The notes under the pieces are model-generated. The model ran no database searches, had not been told where the DNA came from, and saw nothing but the letters and a program-made list of their open reading frames with translations. This document shows, in pieces, positions 58,401-60,000 of a DNA stretch of 60,000 nt (the first letter of the stretch is position 1; each line of letters opens with the position of its first letter). The position numbers were made by a program, and so were the translations under genes. This stretch comes from Nematostella vectensis (taxonomy: Eukaryota > Cnidaria > Anthozoa > Actiniaria > Edwardsiidae), in assembly GCF_932526225.1 (NCBI RefSeq), contig NC_064044.1, positions 7,306,801 through 7,366,800 of the forward strand. The letters run 5' to 3'.

Positions 58401-59711
58401 AATGGCCGAATAAAGACAAGTTCTAAACCCAGCTAGTACAGTAAATATGTACCGAAACACTGGAGACAAAGAAATGTTTGAAATTGAAGTTAGAAAATTG
58501 AAATTATGGAACTCTTTAATAGTTTTCTACTGGAAAGGCAGCTTTGAAACATTACAACATTTCCGCTTTATATGTGATTTCAGTATGCATTGGATATGAT
58601 GTTTATCAGGTGTTGACTGATGCTGTAAAGCCAAAAATCATTGTGGACGCTTACGAGAGCTTAAAAATAAAAGAAAATCTCAGTTGGTGTTTTGAAATTG
58701 CGGTCGTTAACGGAGCTGGTCACACCGATAAGTTGGTCGCTTACGAGAGCTTAGAATTACAGAGTTTGTGTGACAATTCAATCGGTGATTCATGATCGTG
58801 GTCGTTATCAGGGCTGGTCGCTTACGAGAGCGGTCGCTCAGAGAGCTTAGACTGTATTTTCGTTTCTGTCAGATTAACGCTATATCCATGCTTGGCTATA
58901 TAAAGGAGGCTTTAATAAAAAAGGAAAACTGGAAAAGTATTTCGTTTTGAAATAATTTTGCAACAATAAAAGCTTTTTTCTAAAAACGCAGAAAGTGAAC
59001 AAAGCCTGCGCGTGCACAGTCAGCCTGCACAGACACACTGATATCTCACTGATATCTCTGATGATAACATTGAGATGAAGTTTAAAAACAAATTCAAGTG
59101 TTTGGTGGTATTTACACTTCTAAGAAATGATATCTGTAATGTCATGATCTAAATTGAAAAAGTATTTTAAAAATTCGGATACAGCAAGCGCTTCTTCAAA
59201 ATAAGTTTTGAGGGTGCAAGCGTTTGCAACAGATGTTTGCAGCGCGCGCAGGTAGTGAAAATTGAAAACTTGGGCATCACAAACGTTGGCTTGAAAATTT
59301 TTGCTAAATGCTCCTTTGATTTTACAAGCATGGGAAATAAGGTCAGGTTGAGATCAACTTAAAGTAAAGTTTTGGGAACTTGGAACACATATTATTTTTG
59401 TTTCTTTTACTTCAAGAAAGCTTGCGAATGACGAATTGCGTGTGCACTCAACGCCACCGGGTTAGCAACGTCGTTACTGAGCAACACTAATGTCAGTACA
59501 CCCTTAAAGAATTTATAATAAGCACTTACACAAACACAATCTACATTTAACTCAGTTGGAGTGTGAAAAAGGCGAGGAAAAAGGGGACAAAACAGAAAGA
59601 AATTATTATTTGTGCGAAAGTGGTACACCTTGGTTGATATTCTGTTAGTTGCTTTGTAAACTCTGAGAACCACTTGAGTTGGGCAGCACCACTTGTGTTA
59701 TCCTCTGCAAC
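25402..59711 (-). CDS. URB2: URB2/NPA2 pre-60S ribosome assembly factor, 5' end outside window
   Basis: URB2 is a nucleolar helical-repeat protein of early pre-60S particles. Exons on the minus strand, in order: 59711-59629, 57078-56972, 56905-56834, 56322-56231, 55926-55815, 54815-54621, 54411-54223, 40708-40574, 40493-40459 (tentative), 39603-39484, 37037-36901, 36060-35813, 35709-35605, 34308-34141, 33868-33758, 33303-33178, 32776-32526, 31161-31047, 30866-30453, 29992-29873, 29383-29273, 28912-28833, 26799-26746, 26503-26461, 25959-25891, 25557-25402. Phases agree at every junction except between the first two listed, where a small exon is missing. About 1150 codons are present against 1524 in human. 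Diagnostic stretches are MNHRILEPHLQDIL then VQVYSKLRQ, SISRELVHSSVFHEIPSIQ, YSPYLIAEYIHVAQGV and the conserved C-terminal domain with CLLDLCGDHETALLHA and ELFKTLNEEYNKYH. Stop is TAA 25404-25402. Introns carry many minisatellites (separate entries). Confidence 0.92.
25560..25745. repeat. Degenerate tandem repeat, about 55-60 bp
   Basis: Three to four diverged copies of ACCAATAAGAGGTCAAGG then TTGATCACGTG lie in the last URB2 intron. Confidence 0.55.
26065..26170. repeat. Dispersed repeat C, copy 1
   Basis: It shares ordered blocks with 28985-29100: ATAGG..TTGCACYAAGAAATC, ATCGTGCGCGCTCA-type sequence, GGCAAAATARCAACAAC. It lies in a URB2 intron. Confidence 0.55.
27826..28585. repeat. 25-bp G-rich minisatellite
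   Basis: About 30 copies of CAGGGCCGTAGCAGGGGGTGGGGCA with few variants (GTATC for GTAGC, CACTGG for CACAGG). On the minus strand all three frames stay open for about 200 codons (Pro/Cys/Ala-rich), an effect of the repeat. Clustered G runs (GGGGG, GGGG, GGG) give strong G-quadruplex potential on the plus strand. It lies in the URB2 intron between exons 28912-28833 and 26799-26746. Confidence 0.97.
28985..29100. repeat. Dispersed repeat C, copy 2
   Basis: Homologous to 26065-26170. It lies between URB2 exons 29383-29273 and 28912-28833. Confidence 0.55.
29465..29888. repeat. 35-bp minisatellite derived from a URB2 splice donor
   Basis: About 12 copies of a unit GGTTCAGCTCACGTGACTCG then CCTAGGGCAGTACTG. 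The last copies (29840-29888) run into URB2 exon 29992-29873: on the minus strand the unit reads CAGTATTACCCGAG then GTAAGTAACGTGAG, which is the exon end plus its donor. A copy near 29578-29608 retains the same CCCGAG/GTAAGT. Others carry GTAGGT, GCAAGT or GCGAGT. Most copies contain the E-box CACGTG. Confidence 0.9.
31212..32305. repeat. 20-bp minisatellite
   Basis: About 54 copies of GGCCAGGTACTCAGGGGTAT with scattered variants (GACC, GACG, TTACC, CCTGG). A few longer-range blocks recur, such as CAGGTGCAGGCC twice. It is in the URB2 intron between exons 32776-32526 and 31161-31047. The open plus-strand frames are repeat artefacts (20 bp x 3 = 20 codons). Confidence 0.97.
34262..34615. repeat. 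Triplicated segment including a URB2 splice acceptor
   Basis: The block around AAGAATGAAACCTTGAGAGA then CGCCTCATGG and CCCTGGGACATAGCAA occurs at about 34273-34320, 34431-34475 and 34565-34612. The first contains the 3' splice site and start of URB2 exon 34308-34141. The others are intronic copies of exon start plus acceptor. Intervening TTGAATGGTGATATAAAATA sequence is also repeated. Confidence 0.85.
36630..36865 (+). mobile_element. MITE copy, family A
   Basis: Closely related to 8095-8312 over its length: TTCACTTCCTGTCGATTACC at the left, ATATTGAAAGCAGTGTGTCT inside, CCGGAAGTAACTTGGTGACA at the right as inverted terminus. It lies in the URB2 intron just downstream of the donor at 36901. 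Confidence 0.7.
37056..39090. repeat. 18-bp minisatellite
   Basis: About 113 copies of GACGGGCTATAGGATAAC. Variants are GACG/CCACG, ATAGCG for ATAACG, CTACAGG for CTATAGG. Since 18 is a multiple of three, one plus-strand frame reads (TGYRIT)n for hundreds of codons; I treat this as non-coding. It begins only about 20 bp upstream (in gene sense) of the acceptor of URB2 exon 37037-36901. Confidence 0.97.
40459..40493 (-). CDS. URB2: Tentative 35-nt URB2 exon
   Basis: The preceding exon (40574) ends in phase 0 and the next (39603) needs two bases, so an exon of 3n+2 nt is required between them. The segment 40493-40459 follows TTAACTGAAG, ends TTTTCT before a strong GTAAGT donor, and encodes CSRLLGQNTSF plus CT, which completes Leu with the next exon. 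The phase fit is right. The acceptor is only moderate and the peptide is too short to prove by homology. Confidence 0.45.
40574..40708 (-). CDS. URB2: URB2 exon whose 5' end founded the 59-bp array
   Basis: A 45-codon phase-0 exon (ARLCMHEIRMALMNDTRDSQ, continuing to PVSWTGQ) bounded by CTTCCCCAG and GTAATG. Its first 35 bases (40708-40674) and its acceptor are identical or nearly identical to the minisatellite unit that fills the upstream intron to 54178. Confidence 0.85.
40674..54178. repeat. URB2: 59-bp minisatellite, about 13.5 kb, containing URB2 splice acceptor copies
   Basis: Roughly 228 copies (length divided by 59; not counted one by one) of a unit that reads on the plus strand GAATCTCATGCATGCATAGC, CTAGCCTGGGGAAGAATAGA, CTATCACATAGGGCCATAC. 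On the minus strand each unit contains TATTCTTCCCCAG, then GCTAGGCTATGCATGCATGA and ATTCGTATGGCCCT: the acceptor and first 35 nt of URB2 exon 40708-40574. Variants mark subfamilies: CATAGCATAGC for CATAGCCTAGC, CAGATAC for CTCATGC, GGAGGAAAATAGAAT, and CTTAAGGAAAAT (first near 46600). Units are mostly 59 bp, with 57-58 bp forms. It fills the intron upstream of that exon almost completely. Confidence 0.98.
54841..55814. other. URB2 intron, no further gene seen
   Basis: It contains a 21-base A run at 54865 and otherwise AT-rich unique sequence. Short open frames do not show splice-consistent structure. Confidence 0.4.
56600..56690 (+). repeat. Possible tRNA-derived SINE fragment
   Basis: GGTTCTATTCC at 56657-56667 matches the Pol III B-box consensus (GGTTCNANNCC) inside a potential T-arm (CGGGTTC..CCCGA). 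An A-box about 50 bp upstream is not convincing and the cloverleaf does not close, so it is not a functional tRNA gene. Confidence 0.25.
57236..57290. repeat. Hairpin-forming inverted repeat
   Basis: Arms 57236-57255 (AGCCTGCGTAGTGGCTCAAG) and 57271-57290 are reverse complements with two mismatches around a pyrimidine-rich loop. Related AGCCTGC / GCAGGCT pieces lie just outside it (57203-57210, 57305-57312). Confidence 0.65.
57893..58860. repeat. Dispersed repeat D clusters (GGTCGCTTACG)
   Basis: The motif pair GTCGTTAACGGAGCTGGTC and TTGGTCGCTTACGRRAGCTTA occurs near 57893-57980, 58645-58760 and in degenerate form to 58850. It lies in a large URB2 intron. Open frames across it (58544-58795) are explained by the repeats. 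Confidence 0.6.
59629..59711 (-). CDS. URB2: Most 5' URB2 exon visible in the window
   Basis: Acceptor CTTCAG before 59711 and donor GTGTAC after 59629 bound a phase-0 exon (27 codons plus two bases) including AAQLKWFSEFTKQLTEYQP. It corresponds to the region of URB2 just before the WRCL..NHRILEP segment. A further small exon is needed between it and 57078, because it leaves two bases while 57078 needs one. Confidence 0.65.
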
Positions 59712-60000
59712 CTGAAGAAACAAACACACTTTAATTATAGGGCATACCTTACATATAAAAGGTATTGACAATACAAACAATCAAGCAATAAGGGTCTATC
59801 AAAGCCCATCAGCCCAAATGTGAAGTATCAGGTTAATCACAAACAAAGTTAATGTTAATGTCCAGTTGAAATGTCATTTGAAATATATGGATCTGTTCCT
59901 ATTAGAACTTTACCCACCATGTCATACTGTGCTTGACTTTCATATAGTAAATAAGCTAATGTAGATATGCCTAGATAAAATTACATTTGTAACCTCCTAA

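Overview
The window is animal genomic DNA: interrupted genes with clean GT/AG junctions, many short introns, and abundant minisatellites and small transposons. The repeat types (inverted-repeat MITEs, a hammerhead-type palindrome, an L1/Tx1-like LINE) and the conserved gene structures suggest an anthozoan cnidarian such as a sea anemone. That assignment is inference; no search was run. I rebuilt the genes by reading splice sites and checking reading phase from exon to exon.

Layout. 376-1298 (minus): two phase-compatible exons of an unrecognised cysteine-containing protein, plus a possible terminal exon at 1706-1770. 2318-12504 (minus): TRAPPC9 (TRAPP II vesicle tethering), 15 exons traced, C-terminal part not found; a 200-base N gap (5501-5700) lies in one of its introns. 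12971-16927 (plus): an AIG1/ADTRP-family lipid hydrolase gene, 240 codons in six exons, head-to-head with TRAPPC9, with a second candidate first exon at 12971-13108. 17710-22197 (minus): complete archease, tail-to-tail with the AIG1-like gene, nine exons including an 11-nt microexon, with a 5'-truncated LINE in one intron. 25402 to beyond 60000 (minus): URB2/NPA2, a pre-60S ribosome assembly factor. At least 26 exons are in the window; roughly the first 400 codons lie outside it.

The most striking feature is the set of minisatellites in URB2 introns. The largest is about 13.5 kb of a 59-bp unit (40674-54178). The unit is a copy of a URB2 3' splice site plus the first 35 coding bases of the downstream exon, so over 200 copies of that acceptor lie in one intron. 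A 35-bp array (29465-29888) has expanded in the same way from a URB2 5' splice site, and a triplication near 34.3-34.6 kb carries a third URB2 splice acceptor. Arrays of 18, 20 and 25 bp fill other URB2 introns.

Other notable items: a near-perfect 161-bp palindrome (6188-6348) whose arms each carry the full conserved core of a type I hammerhead ribozyme; a MITE family with three copies; a second TIR element at 8743-9147; and CRE-like TGACGTCA palindromes inside acidic URB2 coding segments. The genes are unrelated housekeeping functions (trafficking, lipid hydrolysis, tRNA ligation, ribosome assembly); nothing suggests a shared pathway.
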